Source of the DNA: Entoloma clypeatum
Taxonomy: Eukaryota > Basidiomycota > Agaricomycetes > Agaricales > Entolomataceae
Direction: 5' to 3'
DNA length: 64,000 bases
Assembly: GCA_963565915.1 (NCBI GenBank)
Contig: OY751488.1
Coordinates: 1,426,001-1,490,000 of the forward strand
This document shows, piece after piece, positions 1 to 11,617 of this stretch (position 1 is the stretch's first letter; each line of letters starts with the position of its first letter). Under the pieces are notes generated by a model. The model was not told the origin of the DNA. It ran no database searches and saw nothing but the letters and a program-made list of their open reading frames with translations. A program made the translations under genes and the position numbers.

Positions 1-200
1 AAGACCGGTCTGAACCGGTCTTGGTTTCATTCTATCTGAGAAACAGAACCGGTATGACTGGTTTCACATGGTCTGGTTCAGTTTTTTTGAGATCATGTGA
101 ACTGAAAAATCGGTCTCAGTCTCGGTCTCTAAATTCTGAGGGTCAAAAACTGGACCGAATTGGACCTTTAAACACTATGTCCAGTTTTGAGGAGGGAAAC
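1..200. repeat. ACCGG-rich dispersed repeat
   Basis: Short stretch dense in ACCGG/CCGGT words and in tracts such as GTCTCGGTCTC. A similar composition recurs, roughly in the opposite orientation, at 35,780-35,970. No credible coding frame. Probably a fragment of a non-autonomous repeat; its ends are not visible here. 201-560 holds nothing I can identify. Confidence 0.4.
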
Positions 201-560
201 CTTGATACTGTTGAGTGTTGAAGGGATCAGGATTGGAGGTGCAGAGAAGTCACTGATTGTTGGACAAGGGTCTGCATGTTGAAATGTATGATTAGAGATA
301 TGTCGGAGTGGTGTCGGAGGAGGTCGGAGGAGTATCGGAGTGATGGGGGAATAATGTGAATTGGAAAAAAAGGAAAAAGGAAAACCACAGATCTTCAATC
401 ATTAACCATTCTCTATTCATCCAGGGTCTTGCCCTTAATCATTCTCTATTTCCCTAGGGCCTTGCCCTTACAGTACCTTCTGATGAATGGTCTGTCTGGA
501 CCAGTAACTGTTGGGGATGTATTCAGCATGACCAGAGATTATCTGTGTTATACTTACAAA

Positions 561-1430
561 CATCAGCAAACCCTGATTTTTTCCATAGCCTGTCATAGCA
601 CCCTGATCTAGCTGAGAGCACCCATAGCAACCCACTTTAGCTGACAGCAACACATAGTACCCATAGTGTCAACAGTATCACAGTGTGCCTAGACTGCTAG
701 TGTTATGGCAATAGCCTACAACAACAAGTCCAAGGATCGGATCACGTGGGTTCAAACTGGTTCCACTACAAGTCCCTCAATAGGTCAACTTGGTCAAGGT
801 CAATGAGTTCCTCAGAAGGACAACTTGGTTCAGTCTGAGCAGAGCTAAGTCCTCGCAAGGCACTTAGTTTGAGAGTGTTCGAGGATAAGACAAAGTAAGC
901 GTTGTTTGCCTAGGTCAAGCTAAGAACCTCTACTCTAAGATTACAAGTCTTATATACATTATCCTATGGCTATAAATAAGTGGATGCTGCACAGGAGCTA
1001 AATAGGCCATTGGTTAGATAAATGTTTCAAGGGGGCTGTGGCATAAGAGTCAGAGATAAGACCTCAAGGCCACGAGTCAGAGATAACAAGTGAAAATGTG
1101 TCTACAAGGGGAATAGTCTGAGTCATTGTGAGTCATAGCACTGATAGAGGGGACACATGTCCCAGGGTCATCGGAGTTAAGTGAAACGGGGTTGAATAGG
1201 GATCGAGGATTGAGGGGTCATGTGAAGGTGTGTAGAAAGAGGGTGAAAAAGTGTAACAGCTAGTTCTGTAGTGTTCATAGCACAATACCTCACAGAAACT
1301 TAGTTATATAGTTCCACGAAGTTCCATCACATTGGACATCAGTTGGAGTGTCAGGCAAGATGTATTATATTTATGCAAAATTACAATACAGCATAGTAAC
1401 GACATACCCTCTAAATACCCATCCAATGTT
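561..1430 (+). repeat. 5' part of a non-coding inverted-terminal-repeat element (copy 1)
   Basis: Begins with CATCAGCAAACCCTGAT, the same terminus as the element at 17,358-18,704, and stays similar to that copy for about 300 bases (561-700 and then 1,264-1,430, once the solo LTR at 701-1,258 is removed). The right end was not found, so this copy is truncated or too diverged. No coding capacity seen. 1,431-2,156 has no recognisable gene. Confidence 0.55.
701..1258. mobile_element. Solo LTR with 5-bp target duplication GCTAG
   Basis: 558-bp insertion starting TGTTATGG and ending GTGTAACA, flanked by the perfect duplication GCTAG at 696-700 and 1,259-1,263. It splits the repeat that starts at 561, whose two halves align to an uninterrupted copy near 17,490, so the insertion is well supported. 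No internal coding region: a solo LTR left by LTR-LTR recombination. A TATAAATA-like box lies inside. Superfamily not certain. Confidence 0.85.
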
Positions 1431-2770
1431 GCATCCCACCAGACCAAAACATGTCAATTTTATATACTCTGTGAGTGAAGATGTGCACCTGTTGCTTCAT
1501 GGAGCCTATCCCTCACTCCACTCAGACCCCTACCTCAAAGTAAGTTCACACCATGTTGACATGTCATCCTTTGCACTGACTTTTTTTAGACCCTCTTCAT
1601 TGAAGTTGCATCTGAACACCAGACTGTCCACCTCCACTATGGCTGGACTACCACCCCCATTTGTCCCTGCGACTGGTTCATGTCCACTTTTTTTAAACCT
1701 TGATGTGCAAGACTGACATGTGCTGTCCTTCTCATGGCTTGCATTGCTGCTGGCCTGTGGTATGGCTTGTATCCACCATCATCCTTTGAGTGTGTATCAC
1801 TGGTTTTGTTTTACCCACATCCCTTCCAAATCAAGCTGATATCTGTTTTTCCGCAGGCAAAACATGACATCTTTGTTTGATCACTTAAGTTAGACTGTAA
1901 AGATCAGAGACGGGTGATGATTAATTGTCTAACATGTAATACAAGAAATTAAACTAAGCAAGAGACTCAAGGTGCGTGACAATAGTAAATATGATGGGTG
2001 ACAAGTGCAAAGCACTTCTGACCCGGGCACGGCATTAGCCACAGGATGGGGGATTGTGCAAGCTGCAACTCCCAAATACTAGGAGGCTGGCGATAGATGC
2101 ATTGAGTAAGCTTGATACCCCATTACTAGGAGCTAGATGAACTTACATTGATTTCATCAAATTCGTGACATAGTAAAGCACATGAATTCTTGGTAAAGGT
2201 TGGGATCCACTTGTAGGAAGAGAGCCATGATCTGTGCATGTTTGCATAGGTATAGTAGGAATGCATCACCTTTCCATCTTTCTAGTGCTTTGACCATTTT
2301 GAATGAAATGTTCTGGAGGAGGTATTCAAGAGTACCTCCTATTCACATACCATGTCCTTGCGAGGGATCAATGCCTGTGCTGGCTGCCGCTGATTTGAGC
2401 CTGCTTAGAAAGGTGTTTCTCAAGAGTGGACATCACTTACAGTTTACTGTATGTGAGAACAAATGTTTGTTCTCTCTGGGTTGATTGACCCAAAAGTGAT
2501 TGTCAAGGGCAAATTGGGGGTCTGTTGGACCATCTTGCCTGCTCTAATAAATGTCTTCTCTGGCTGCCGCTACCTTGGTTTATGGAATGAAAATCGCGGT
2601 GGCAGATAAACCATTTCTGTCTGTGTTGTAGTGTACATTCTTCTTTTTGATGTGCAGTTCCTCTTTGAAGGCACTTAGGTTGGGGACTGTCAATTTGCCA
2701 ACTCTTGCTATGCCCCAGAAGCATACAGTGAGACATGTGAAAATGGCTGCATCCATGGGATCATCCAGAT

Positions 2771-3574
2771 TAGGCAATGGCACGGGTCAGGGTAAACCCC
2801 CCGGGTTACAGGTTGGGGTATCAACGGGTCAGGGTACAGGTCGTGTTTTCGCAACCCGTGACCCCTGGCAGTACCCGTCACATGTCACGCTCTGACGTGG
2901 CACTGCCTCGGGACTCTTCGCCAACGCCCACACCTGGTGCCCAAGGCTGGCTCTTGCCCAAACACCTAACGGCTGTCTGCCGCTCTCAATGGTCATGTCT
3001 CGCCCCCACCGCCGCCCAACGGCCATCTCTCGCTACCCAATGGGCACCTCTTGTGCCCAATGGTCCCCACATGTGCCCAACCGCCCCCTCACATGCCCAA
3101 CGGCTGCCACTCGCGCCCAACTGCCCCCACACATGACTAACTGCCGCCACTCACCCCCACCGGCCCCCACATGCGCCCAACCACCCCCACCCATGCCCAA
3201 CGGCCGCCACTCACCCCAACGGGCACCTCTCGTGCCCACCGGCCACCACTTGTGCCCACCGCCCTGAATGGCCACACATCATGCCCCACTCGTACCTGGA
3301 GGAGAAGAGTGGGGCTGGGAGGATGGGGCGGGGGACAACAAGTCCCCAGCAGGGTGTAGTATGACGTGTGCATCCTGCACGCGTCTCGTAGTTTTTTTTT
3401 GGTAGTTTAAATACATGTTTTTTCTACTGCGAACACCCGCGTGGGAACCCGAACCCATCAGTACCCGCGTGTACCTGCACTGCATCTACCCATGGGTTGA
3501 CGGGTTGCTACCCATGTGGGTACGGATACGGGTCGGCATTGTCATACCTGCGGGAGTACCTGTGCCATTGCCTA
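2771..3574. mobile_element. Non-autonomous hAT-type element (MITE) carrying a minisatellite
   Basis: 804-bp insertion with inverted termini TAGGCAATGGCAC / GTGCCATTGCCTA and a perfect 8-bp duplication ATCCAGAT at 2,763-2,770 and 3,575-3,582. An 8-bp duplication is the hAT signature. It interrupts the tyrosine recombinase remnant, whose coding pieces lie on both sides. The interior is not coding; it is G/C-skewed and partly a degenerate tandem repeat. Any transposase must be supplied in trans. Confidence 0.85.
2985..3290. repeat. Degenerate minisatellite inside the MITE
   Basis: Irregular tandem array of short units of the type CGCCCAACGGCCNCCACTC, with strong strand asymmetry (C-rich on plus). 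All long open frames here are products of the low-complexity repeat. A similar CCCAACNGC-type array lies at 33,480-33,790. Confidence 0.7.
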
Positions 3575-4914
3575 ATCCAGATTCAACCAGCTGCGAATAG
3601 AAGTGATGGCTTTGATTGTATATGGTTCACATTTTACTCATTTAGAACTTTTTGGTGCTAACTTCTCAAGACCTGTGAGGAGGGTCTTGGTTTCAAATTT
3701 ATTGACCTGCCATGCATTTCTGTGGAGGATGTGCCATGCCCAGATGCCGGCAAATATAATTTGATGCCATTTTTCCTGTGTAGATTCCTCCCATGCTAGC
3801 TGCAAATGCGCTAATGAGTTTGCTATTGGACGGTGCTCTTTGAGTTTTGGGAATCTTCCTCTCATAACAGAAAACATGATATGCTAGGAGTCCCGAGCCA
3901 TATGCTTCTCATGTTCCAGATTCCCAAGATCCGAGGGAAACTTCCAATATTTTGGCTAGATCTTTGTCAGACAAATTGATGACCTCACCCTGCTGGCTCA
4001 ACAAGGTGCGTGAGTTGACTGGTCTCCAGCATTCTAAACACCTCTTGCAAGGGACTGGTGGCCTGAGTTCAGAGGGGTGTAGAAGTCACGCAAGTTGGCA
4101 TGGATCATGTGCCAGCGCCTCAGTGTGCTGTCCCGGTTCAACTCTTGGGTTCATTGAACCAGGTGAGATATGATTCCCACTCGCTTTGTTTGGGGTATCA
4201 GGGATCGGCATTGGCATCATCTTGAGCTTCTTTTTTGGTTGGCTTTTTTCGAGAAGCAGATGTTTTGCCACTATAGTGTAAGCATTGTTTGAGGGGAGAG
4301 AGGTTGGCATTGAAGTTGACAATGAAAGGTACAAGTTCATCTGGGATGGGCACAGGTTGGAGGAGGAGGTATAGATACAATGGGAGGGGCCATTGGCTGG
4401 GTTTTCAGCGCTGGATATGTAACTCATGAAACACCTACTGTTTTTGTTATCCAAGATCTTGTGGATGCAACAGAAGACTTTGTTTGTGAGACGATTCCGA
4501 CTCCTCCCCCTCCACCAACCTTCGATGATGCCTTTGTTGTCCTCAAGTAAATGTGAGTGTTGTATTGCCCTCTGCAAGGATTGTCCTAACAAGAAGCTTG
4601 AAACCAACTGCCTCTGCGCATCCGATGTCCCAACCTTGCAAATTCCAACCAGGCTGAAGTCTCCATGCACACCAGTGGAAGCCGATGACAATGCCGATGC
4701 CAAATCCAGAGCTGGCATCAGAAAAGGCTTGTGGATCACAGACAGCGATAGGTCCAGGGATTGGTATTGAGATGTCTGGCCGCTCAAGGAGCTTTGTCCA
4801 CCACATGAGGTCTGCACTGGTCTCCAATGGAGGGGAGTGAGGACAGAAGGGATTCATCCCACTCACATATGACGCCAACATGCATTCAAGGCATGTAAGG
4901 TACACGTGACCTTG

Positions 4915-5372
4915 TGTTATGGATTCGCTATCCATGGCATTGATCACTCAGACAAGATACAAGACATAGAGGCCTTATCTGATTAATGGCCAGTTTCATC
5001 TTATCTATTGGTTTCACACTTACTATTCACTTTTACATCATTCGGGCCCCGGCCTCCGCTTACTCACTACAGTATGGTCATCGTTACCATATCTAGATGG
5101 TTACTCTCACACATCCTTGACATCATGTTACTTATTGGACTATACTTAGATACTCTGACTCATGCCGCAGCAGTTACCATAGACACCTACTCCGGGTCCG
5201 CTTCTGGAGTCAGACCGGAACCGCTCTAGAGTCATCTAGATGACTCGATCTTCTAGTATATATAGGGTAGATACATTGCATGTATTCCCCAGATCTAGCA
5301 ATCACCTTGGTATCCGCCTTTGCTACTTAAGCCTCTCTGCCTAAGCATTGCATGGGTTTGTCAACCATAACA
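4915..5372 (-). mobile_element. Solo LTR with 5-bp target duplication CCTTG
   Basis: 458-bp insertion in the RT/RNase H remnant, with TGTTATGG and CCATAACA termini and the perfect duplication CCTTG at 4,910-4,914 and 5,373-5,377. On the plus strand a TATATATAGGG box lies near the right end (about 5,255). No coding region. Orientation was not settled; minus is a guess. It shares the TGTTATGG start with the solo LTR at 701 but is otherwise different. Confidence 0.8.
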
Positions 5373-5689
5373 CCTTGCCGCTTGACAAGCAACATGTGTA
5401 GTAATTTACCAAAAAGCTGTTGTGTTTCTCGCAATGTGTGTGTTGGTTTTTTCCGCCATTCTCTGATGGCGTCAAGATACTTTCTCTTCTTCTGCTCAGG
5501 GACACTGACTCTTTGTGACTGTAAGTTCCATTCAAAGCCCAGATACAGAAACTGAAATCCAAATGGTATGGTCTTGGTTGGTTCCCACATCAGGAAAATG
5601 CAAGATGGTATTGACTGTCTTGCCAGCTGTTGAGACAGGCAAGACATGTCATAAGCCCCGCCTGTCTTGGCACTGTCTTGACAGTTTAT

Positions 5690-5785
5690 TGTCAAGACCA
5701 CCAAGACCACCAAGTCGTGGCAGCTTTTTATCAAGACTACCAAGACCACCAAGTCACGGCAGCTTTTGTCAAGACTGTCAAGATA
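5690..5785. repeat. Short tandem duplication, AAGACCACCAAG units
   Basis: Two to three imperfect copies of a roughly 45-bp unit containing CAAGACCACCAAGTCGTGGC followed by an AGCTTTT tract, inside the RT remnant. Probably replication slippage in a dead element. 5,810-6,580 holds only A/T-rich sequence without a gene I recognise. Confidence 0.6.
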
Positions 5786-6584
5786 TTGTAATGCATCACA
5801 CTTCAAGTTGAATTGTACTAAACCTAAAATAAACTTTAATAAAGTTAAAATTTTGTACTGGTATCATTGCACATTTGCAGCGATAGCGCAGGTGGCAAGT
5901 ACAAAAGGCGAGGACAGACGAAAGCAAGGGTCTGGTTGTTGAGGAATAATTGGGTGGAGTATATAACAAAGTGTGTGAGAGAGAAATGAAGAGATGCGTG
6001 GGTGGTGAGATGATGCAATACGGAAATGAAGATGATAAATATAGCACCACTGAGGGGGTGGAATGGAGTGCAATTGACAAGCAGGCAGAGTATTCGAAAT
6101 GGAAGGAATGGATCATAGATCCTGTTATGGTCAAATCTGGGATTCTAAGAATGGAAAGAAAAAATATAAATGCTGATCTTGTTATAATAGCTTGTGTGAT
6201 CATGGAACAAAAGTGGAATGGAAAGTTGGTGTCGGACATGTGAAAAGGTGTTCCAAGTTTAATGAAGATCCGAAGAGACAAAAAAGCTCACCCCCTGCCA
6301 TGGTCAATATTGGCTTTAAAATCTGTTCTACCGCTCTCAACAAAGTGCCTTGCAATGTGCTCCCACTTCTCCCAGGAGTCCCACAGAATTGTGCTGAGGT
6401 GGTCGTTCTCGACAGGCATGACCTGGTTCATGCTGACGCACTGGAGGATGATGATGAGCATGCCGAGGCTGCCCTTCTGTCTGCAGTGAGCATCACACAT
6501 ATGGATCTCGGAGAGGACAAGGGTGATGTGGGGGTGGGGGACAATGTGTGTTGATAAGATGGTGAATCTGTGTTGGAAAGGGAT

Positions 6585-7920
6585 GAGTTAGGATGTTGGA
6601 CTTGGAGGGAGGAAAGGAGAACACATACGGATGGATGAGAAGAACCTGCCAACACGTGCCAAAATGCGAACTGGGCCACCAACTTGGGCCCAGTACCCCA
6701 CCCATGTGATGAGTGTGTTGTGCGCTGAGGCAAATTTTTGGGGTAGCCTAATCAGATTGATGTAAAAGTTCAAATGCATGATGATCAATGAATTTATTGA
6801 CATAGAAGCACTTGTTGGAATGGCATGAAAGCCGAGAAGTACAACACCATTTCTATGAGTGCACCGGGTATTATTGTGGATGTTTCCGATTGACATATAA
6901 ATGGGCCAATATTTGTTATTTCCTGTGCTGACCGATACTGTGGTCTTATCACTGCTGAGAATAATGGGAACAAATGTGGCGCCATGTGTTGCTGGATCTT
7001 TACTGATTTCATCCTGTTTGTAAATATCAGGCCAGGGGCATGGATGACAATGATGTCGCTACTGTCGCTACGTACTGCTTGTGTCCATGCCCAATCTCCA
7101 GACATAAAGTCTTCAAAGATGTGTTGACCATCAACATACTCGTGATAGGGAGAGTAGTCGAATTCATCCTTGAAGTCAGGGTTGGCGATGAGGTTGTGAA
7201 GAAGTTTCCACGGATCCCAAAACCATACATTATATTCAGCATCCATCCACAATGGTGCTGAATCATCATCAGGGCATTCACCTTGATAGTACAGTAAAAA
7301 TGAGGACCAGGGGACGGCGCCAAGTGAAATCAAATCAATTGTCTTGTAGATGTCCTTGTGCTTATAAAATGATGGGTTGCCACCGAGTGAAAGGGTTTGT
7401 GCAGCCAAAATGTCCAAGAGAGTGTCAATGTTACCCCCAGACATTTGTTCCTGCCGGTACAGAAAGTCGGTGAGTTCAAAATCAATCTGATTACAAAATG
7501 GCAAAAAGTCATCTGGGATGTCAGACGATGGAGGCGGGGAAGTTCCAGCAGGAAGACGATTTCCAAACTCATCACAAATTTCACATGAAGCATAATCAGT
7601 ACAGTCATATTGGAGTTACTTGAATAATTACCAGTTAAGGAAGGATGACATTCTCAGGGTGTCCTAAGTTCAACGCCTTCCTCATTATCTGACTCTTCAC
7701 TGTCTGGAATGAACATATCCAGATCTTGTTGAACCTCATCTGTCTCGTCATCACTATTTTCGACCCATAGTGGAAGTGAATAGTTGAGCTCGATGTCAAC
7801 AGCTGGGAACAATGGTAAGACCATGTCATCACTATCCATAGCCCATACTTGTTGGAAGTCATCAAAAGGGGGTGAATCTGGTTTGATAAAAGAGAGATCT
7901 GCCCTAGCGCACAAAACAAA
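6585..7920 (-). pseudogene. Plavaka-family transposase remnant
   Basis: Minus-strand frames match the Plavaka transposases widespread in basidiomycetes. An acidic N-terminal region (IPDSEESDNEEG, 7,654-7,914) precedes a long piece at 6,794-7,504 with ALWMDAEYNVWFWDPW-like order (PLWMDAEYNVWFWDPWKLL), SPYHEYVDGQHIFEDFMSGD and WAWTQAV. A further piece at 6,588-6,896 reads SIGNIHNNTRCTHRNGVVLLGF, which is normally continuous with it in this family. The catalytic C-terminal half is missing and frames shift at least twice, so it is a dead fragment. No terminal repeats found. Assignment from remembered family motifs. Confidence 0.7.
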
Positions 7921-8129
7921 TGAAAAGACAATCTGTTAACCGTCAAGATCCACTTACAACGCCCACAGATTTCCAGGTTCAAAAGGAAGCCCACCCTCAT
8001 TTACTGAGTCTGAAGCATGGTCGGATAATAGAGAATCTCCAGGACAGAAAGAAAGTTTGTCCTCAGTGCCGTTTGCCTCTGAAGTGTGGTCAGATAATAG
8101 AGGGTGCGTATCATCAAGAGCTGGATCAA

Positions 8130-10420
8130 TTATTGAGGTATGCGCGTGCCGCTGGTGCTGTATGACAGCATGGACTGAAATAAACCGACAAAAGCAGTTG
8201 TCATGAGGGCATGGATAGCAAAGTTCATGGGGCTGAGGCTGGAGTTGACAAATATGTAGATTGTGTGTTTGACAGGGTCCATTTCAACATGTCTTTTCTC
8301 AATGATAAGGCCAAGGTATTCGATCTGCATCTGTTTGAATTCACACTTCTCCAGTTTGAGATACAATCCATGTTGTCAGAGATGCTCTAATACTATGTGT
8401 GTGATCCTCCGATGCTCCAACAGGTCCGATGTAAAGATGAGAATATCATCAAGGCAAACACATATGCCACATTCAGTAATAAGATCTTGTAGGATCTTGT
8501 TCATCATAGTCTGAAAGATTGAAGGGCTATTAGTGAGTCCGAAGAACATTACAAGGGGTTCAAAGAGTCCCTGGTTCATCTGAAAGGCCACTTTCCATTC
8601 ATCTCCAGGCTTGATTTGGACATTATTGTAGCCTCGTCGGATATCAAGCTTGGTGAAGTATTGAGTGTTCTGAAGTTTGTTGACTAGTTCAGAGATGAGC
8701 GGAAGAGGGTACTTGTTTTTGATAGTCTTGGAATTGAGGGATTGATAATCCTGAACAAGTTGGAGGGAACCGTCCTTCTTCTTGATAAAGAAGACCAGAG
8801 AGGCCATTGGAGACTTTGAAGGTTGTATCCGACCAGTGGCCAGATTTTCTTCCAAGAATGCATTGAGTTCCTTCTGTTCCTTCAGAGTGAGTGGATACAC
8901 CTTGCAACCTGTCAGATTGTGTTGGGGATCAGCTCAATGGCATGGTCCCATATGCGTTCCTCTGGCAGATTGTCAAAGGAGGTCTTGGAAAATACATCTT
9001 CAAAATCATGTAAGTGATTAGATACAGAATTGTGAAAAGAGTTGGGTTTTTGATTTTGGAGGAACACCTCCGATAGGCATTGCGAGGTAGTTGACAATGC
9101 TCGAATGAATTCCGACATCAGAGGTAGGGCTCCGATGAAGAGGCGACCCCCCTCTTCGAACTTGTCTTCCTCCTCTGCATTGTCTTCCAACAGCTCATCT
9201 GATGATTGTTCTTCGTCCTCGCTTACATCTTCCACCCAAGGGCCTCTCAGGGCCTCCTCTGCTAATCCAGCATCTGGCGTCGGACCCATCCAACAAGTGT
9301 GGATGTGTGCCTGCTTGAATTTGCAAACCTTCCACTCCTGAATAGCCTCCTGATGGCAAGTCCGACAATGAGCTGGACATCGACTCATTTTCACCTCCCC
9401 AGAGGTCCAATCTACCTCAGGATTGTGCTCCTTGAGCCACGTGAATCCAAGTACAATATCCTGCTTTCCCAGTCCAGTTACTGCAAGCTGGGTCCACCCC
9501 ATGTGATCCTGGTATTGGAGTACAACATCCAGGACCTCCGATATTGCTCCGGCATCGTTCGGAGTACCATTGACATTGTAGACAGGGATTGCACGTTGTA
9601 GCCTTTGGGTACTGAGTCAATGTTTCTCTATCAGGGAGCAGTCAATGAAGGAGCCAGTCACTCCACTGTCAAGGAGAGCCTTTTGTGAAAGGATATCCTT
9701 GGTATCCGTGGTCTCCAGAACAACATCTAATTCAATAGCCTTGTTGGAGCTGTTGGAGGCCAGGATGTATTTTTTTGGAAGTTGTCATTCCCATTTTTGG
9801 AGTCGGGGTCGGACGACTTTCGGAGTCAGGGTAGGTGTGACTGAGGGTTCATTTTGCGTCAAGTCATAGGGAGAAGAAGTAAAATCTGATTCATCTATAG
9901 ACAAGGAAGCATAATGATTGCTAGTGGACAATGAGGACACACCGTTCACTCATTGTCGGGGGGAAAATCCTCTTGTTTGTCTTCCGCTCACTCCAACAAC
10001 GTTGAAGGTAGACGCCACTGTGTCTTTAGCAGCCAATTGGTCCATCACATACTCATCCTGTTTGTCCGACATCATGAATCGAATGTTGAATCAGAGCGGA
10101 CACTCGCGACTGAAATGACCAGTTTTACCACATCTGAAGCAGACATTGGTGTTCTTACCCCTGATGTGAGAGGCATCAATGTCCATCACATTGGGGTTGC
10201 AGACGGTCGGAGTCAGAGCAACAACTGTCAGAGGTGCACACAGAATATAGGGGATGAAAGATCGGGAAAAGACAGATCCTGCCGCTGCCTTCAGTGTGGT
10301 TGGAGCAGCACGGAAAGGGTTTGGGCATGTTGGAACTGTGGACTTGAAAGCTTCATTGGCAATCTGATTATTGTTGTTGACTTGTGCAGCTGGGCAGCCA
10401 GGATAAAATGTAGCCACATC
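8130..10420 (-). pseudogene. Decayed Ty3/Gypsy gag-pol fragment related to element B
   Basis: Minus-strand order: end of gag with a CCHC knuckle (CFRCGKTGHFSRECPL), protease region (ALLDSGVTGSFI, read across frames), the linker GFTWLKEHNPEVDWTSGEVK, then RT with [18 protein letters not shown] and a CLDD catalytic box (normally YxDD). It ends in the RT thumb near 8,170. It aligns throughout to element B (41-52 kb) but is clearly diverged. Most of gag, RNase H, integrase and both LTRs are missing. An in-frame TGA at 9,617-9,619 is at the same place as in both B copies. Confidence 0.8.
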
Positions 10421-10721
10421 ATGGCAGTAAAAAAGGCAGGTGCACAGGAGATAATAGATAGCTCGAAACACATACAGTTCTGATAAATGAACTTCAGGAT
10501 CTCGCAATGAATGTTATGAATAGCTTACAGTCTTTCAGATTGAGCTTCCACTCTGGGATGATGGAACCTGTCAGTGTTTCACTGCTCTTCCTTCGAAGCA
10601 CCAGTTCGTGATAGCAGCATATGAACTGCATGTTTGCTTCCTGATCCTATATCATGATTTTTGGAAGGTGATCCATTCCGAGGAGCCACAACCTAGTCAC
10701 AATAAGTTACAGGAGGGCCAG

Positions 10722-11091
10722 TGTTATGCGTAACAAACCGTTCCAAGGTTCGGGCAGAGTATGCAGGAAGATGGAAAGGCGAAGAGCAATGTGATTGCTA
10801 AATCTAAGGAATGTAGCTATGGTACATGAGGTTTATATAGTACTGACTATGAGCGGTAGCGAATGAGTCAGTAACTGCGGAAGGCAGTGCACATGAGTAA
10901 GGCGACTGCGGAAGGCTATGCACTAATGAGTAAGCTGACTGCGGAATGAGTCAGACAGCTGCGGAAAGCGAGTCAGCGCGGGAGCGAAGTATACTAAAGG
11001 AAATAAAGTATAATACGATATGTGTAAGCGGGGGCCGATGAGTAAAAGTGAAAAAGTAAGCATATACGTCCGTAGTCGTTAGTCCGTAACA
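10722..11091 (-). repeat. 3' LTR of element A1
   Basis: 370 bp, TGTTA...TAACA. Differs from the 5' LTR by two A/G changes, near 10,891 and 11,072. Preceded in element sense by the polypurine tract at about 11,092-11,104. Confidence 0.95.
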
Positions 11092-11128
11092 TGTTCCCCT
11101 CCTCAAGGTCTGTGTCCTCACAGACTAC

Positions 11129-11497
11129 CTACTCCCATCCATCGTTGCCATTTGGATCGGCCCAGGCAGGGTCAACTCGGTTACCCCAATCCTTTATCAG
11201 TTCATTGTTTACCGCCGTGGCAAACTCTAAACCTCGAACGGCGAGGCGAAGGCGTCGATTCTCGACAGCAAGGGTGTTGGTATAGTTTTTGAGGATGAGC
11301 TTCTCCTCAACGGTGGGGGCGGTTGGCAAATCGGAGAGGGTATGAAGGCGGATATGCATCTGCCGGTGGAGGATATCGGCGACGGAGGTTTCGAGCGCAT
11401 GGATCTGGTCACGCATGGAGAGAGCTTCGCCGATGAGGGTGGTGATGGTGGGGTTGATATCGGAAGCATCGGTGGAGGCGGCGGTGATGTTGGACAT
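11129..11497 (-). CDS. Extra ORF downstream of pol in element A1
   Basis: 122-residue ORF opening with ATG at 11,497, about 120 nt after the pol stop and before the 3' LTR. Predicted mostly helical and polar: EALSMRDQIHALETSVAD looks like a coiled-coil start, followed by HRQMHIRLHTLSDLP, ENRRLRLAVRGLEF and a W-rich acidic tail. No signal peptide or membrane segment, so not envelope-like. A homologous 123-residue ORF occupies the same place in the diverged copy A2 (53,406-53,777), with nearly no indels and about 60% identity by eye, while the pol segments nearby are roughly 90% identical. Function unknown; a structural or accessory factor is possible. Confidence 0.7.
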   Translation of the reverse strand: MSNITAASTDASDINPTITTLIGEALSMRDQIHALETSVADILHRQMHIRLHTLSDLPTAPTVEEKLILKNYTNTLAVENRRLRLAVRGLEFATAVNNELIKDWGNRVDPAWADPNGNDGWE

Positions 11498-11617
11498 GGC
11501 AGAAATGATGTTTGAAAGGTATAAGAAGAACGGCGTGTTGGGCGAGAAGAGTTGGAGCATGGAACTTGATGTGACAGAAGTCGATGTGGAAAATGGCTCT
11601 CAAAGTTTGTTCTTTTA

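Larger units (their letters stand above)
2157..3880 (-). pseudogene. DIRS-like tyrosine recombinase remnant
   Basis: The minus strand, read across frameshifts and stops and skipping the MITE at 2,771-3,574, gives the order seen in the tyrosine recombinases of basidiomycete DIRS-like retrotransposons. An N-terminal helical region (AGIWAWHILHRNAWQ, ending EKLAPKSSK) is followed by DDPMDAAIFTCL, ARVGKLTVP and then GHGM*IGGTLEYLL (normally GHGIRIG, with the catalytic His and Arg; the Arg codon is now a stop). The last segment runs through ERWKGDAFLLYL to a TGA at 2,157. It lies downstream of the RT/RNase H remnant at 4.1-5.8 kb in the same orientation, the expected RT-RH-YR order. Several stops and shifts make it inactive. 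Family identity is inferred from remembered motifs. Confidence 0.7.
4086..5806 (-). pseudogene. DIRS-like reverse transcriptase/RNase H remnant
   Basis: Minus-strand pieces resemble the C-terminal RT and RNase H-like region of agaricomycete DIRS-type elements. LYLGFEWNLQSQRVSVPEQK plus TLRETQQLFGKLLH comes first, then (after the solo LTR at 4,915-5,372 is removed) HVYLTCLECMLASY, then FSDASSGFGIGIVIG and EDNKGIIEGWWRGRSRN, then SYISSAENPANGPS. Removing the LTR restores a smooth join between the two RT pieces. Frame changes and a tandem duplication around 5,690-5,785 show decay. The catalytic RT core upstream is missing. Confidence 0.6.

Noticed and set aside
2777..3373. Long overlapping open frames on both strands
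   Set aside because: They come from a C-rich tandem repeat without stops; the translations are low complexity (PTRAQ-type repeats) and overlap in several frames.
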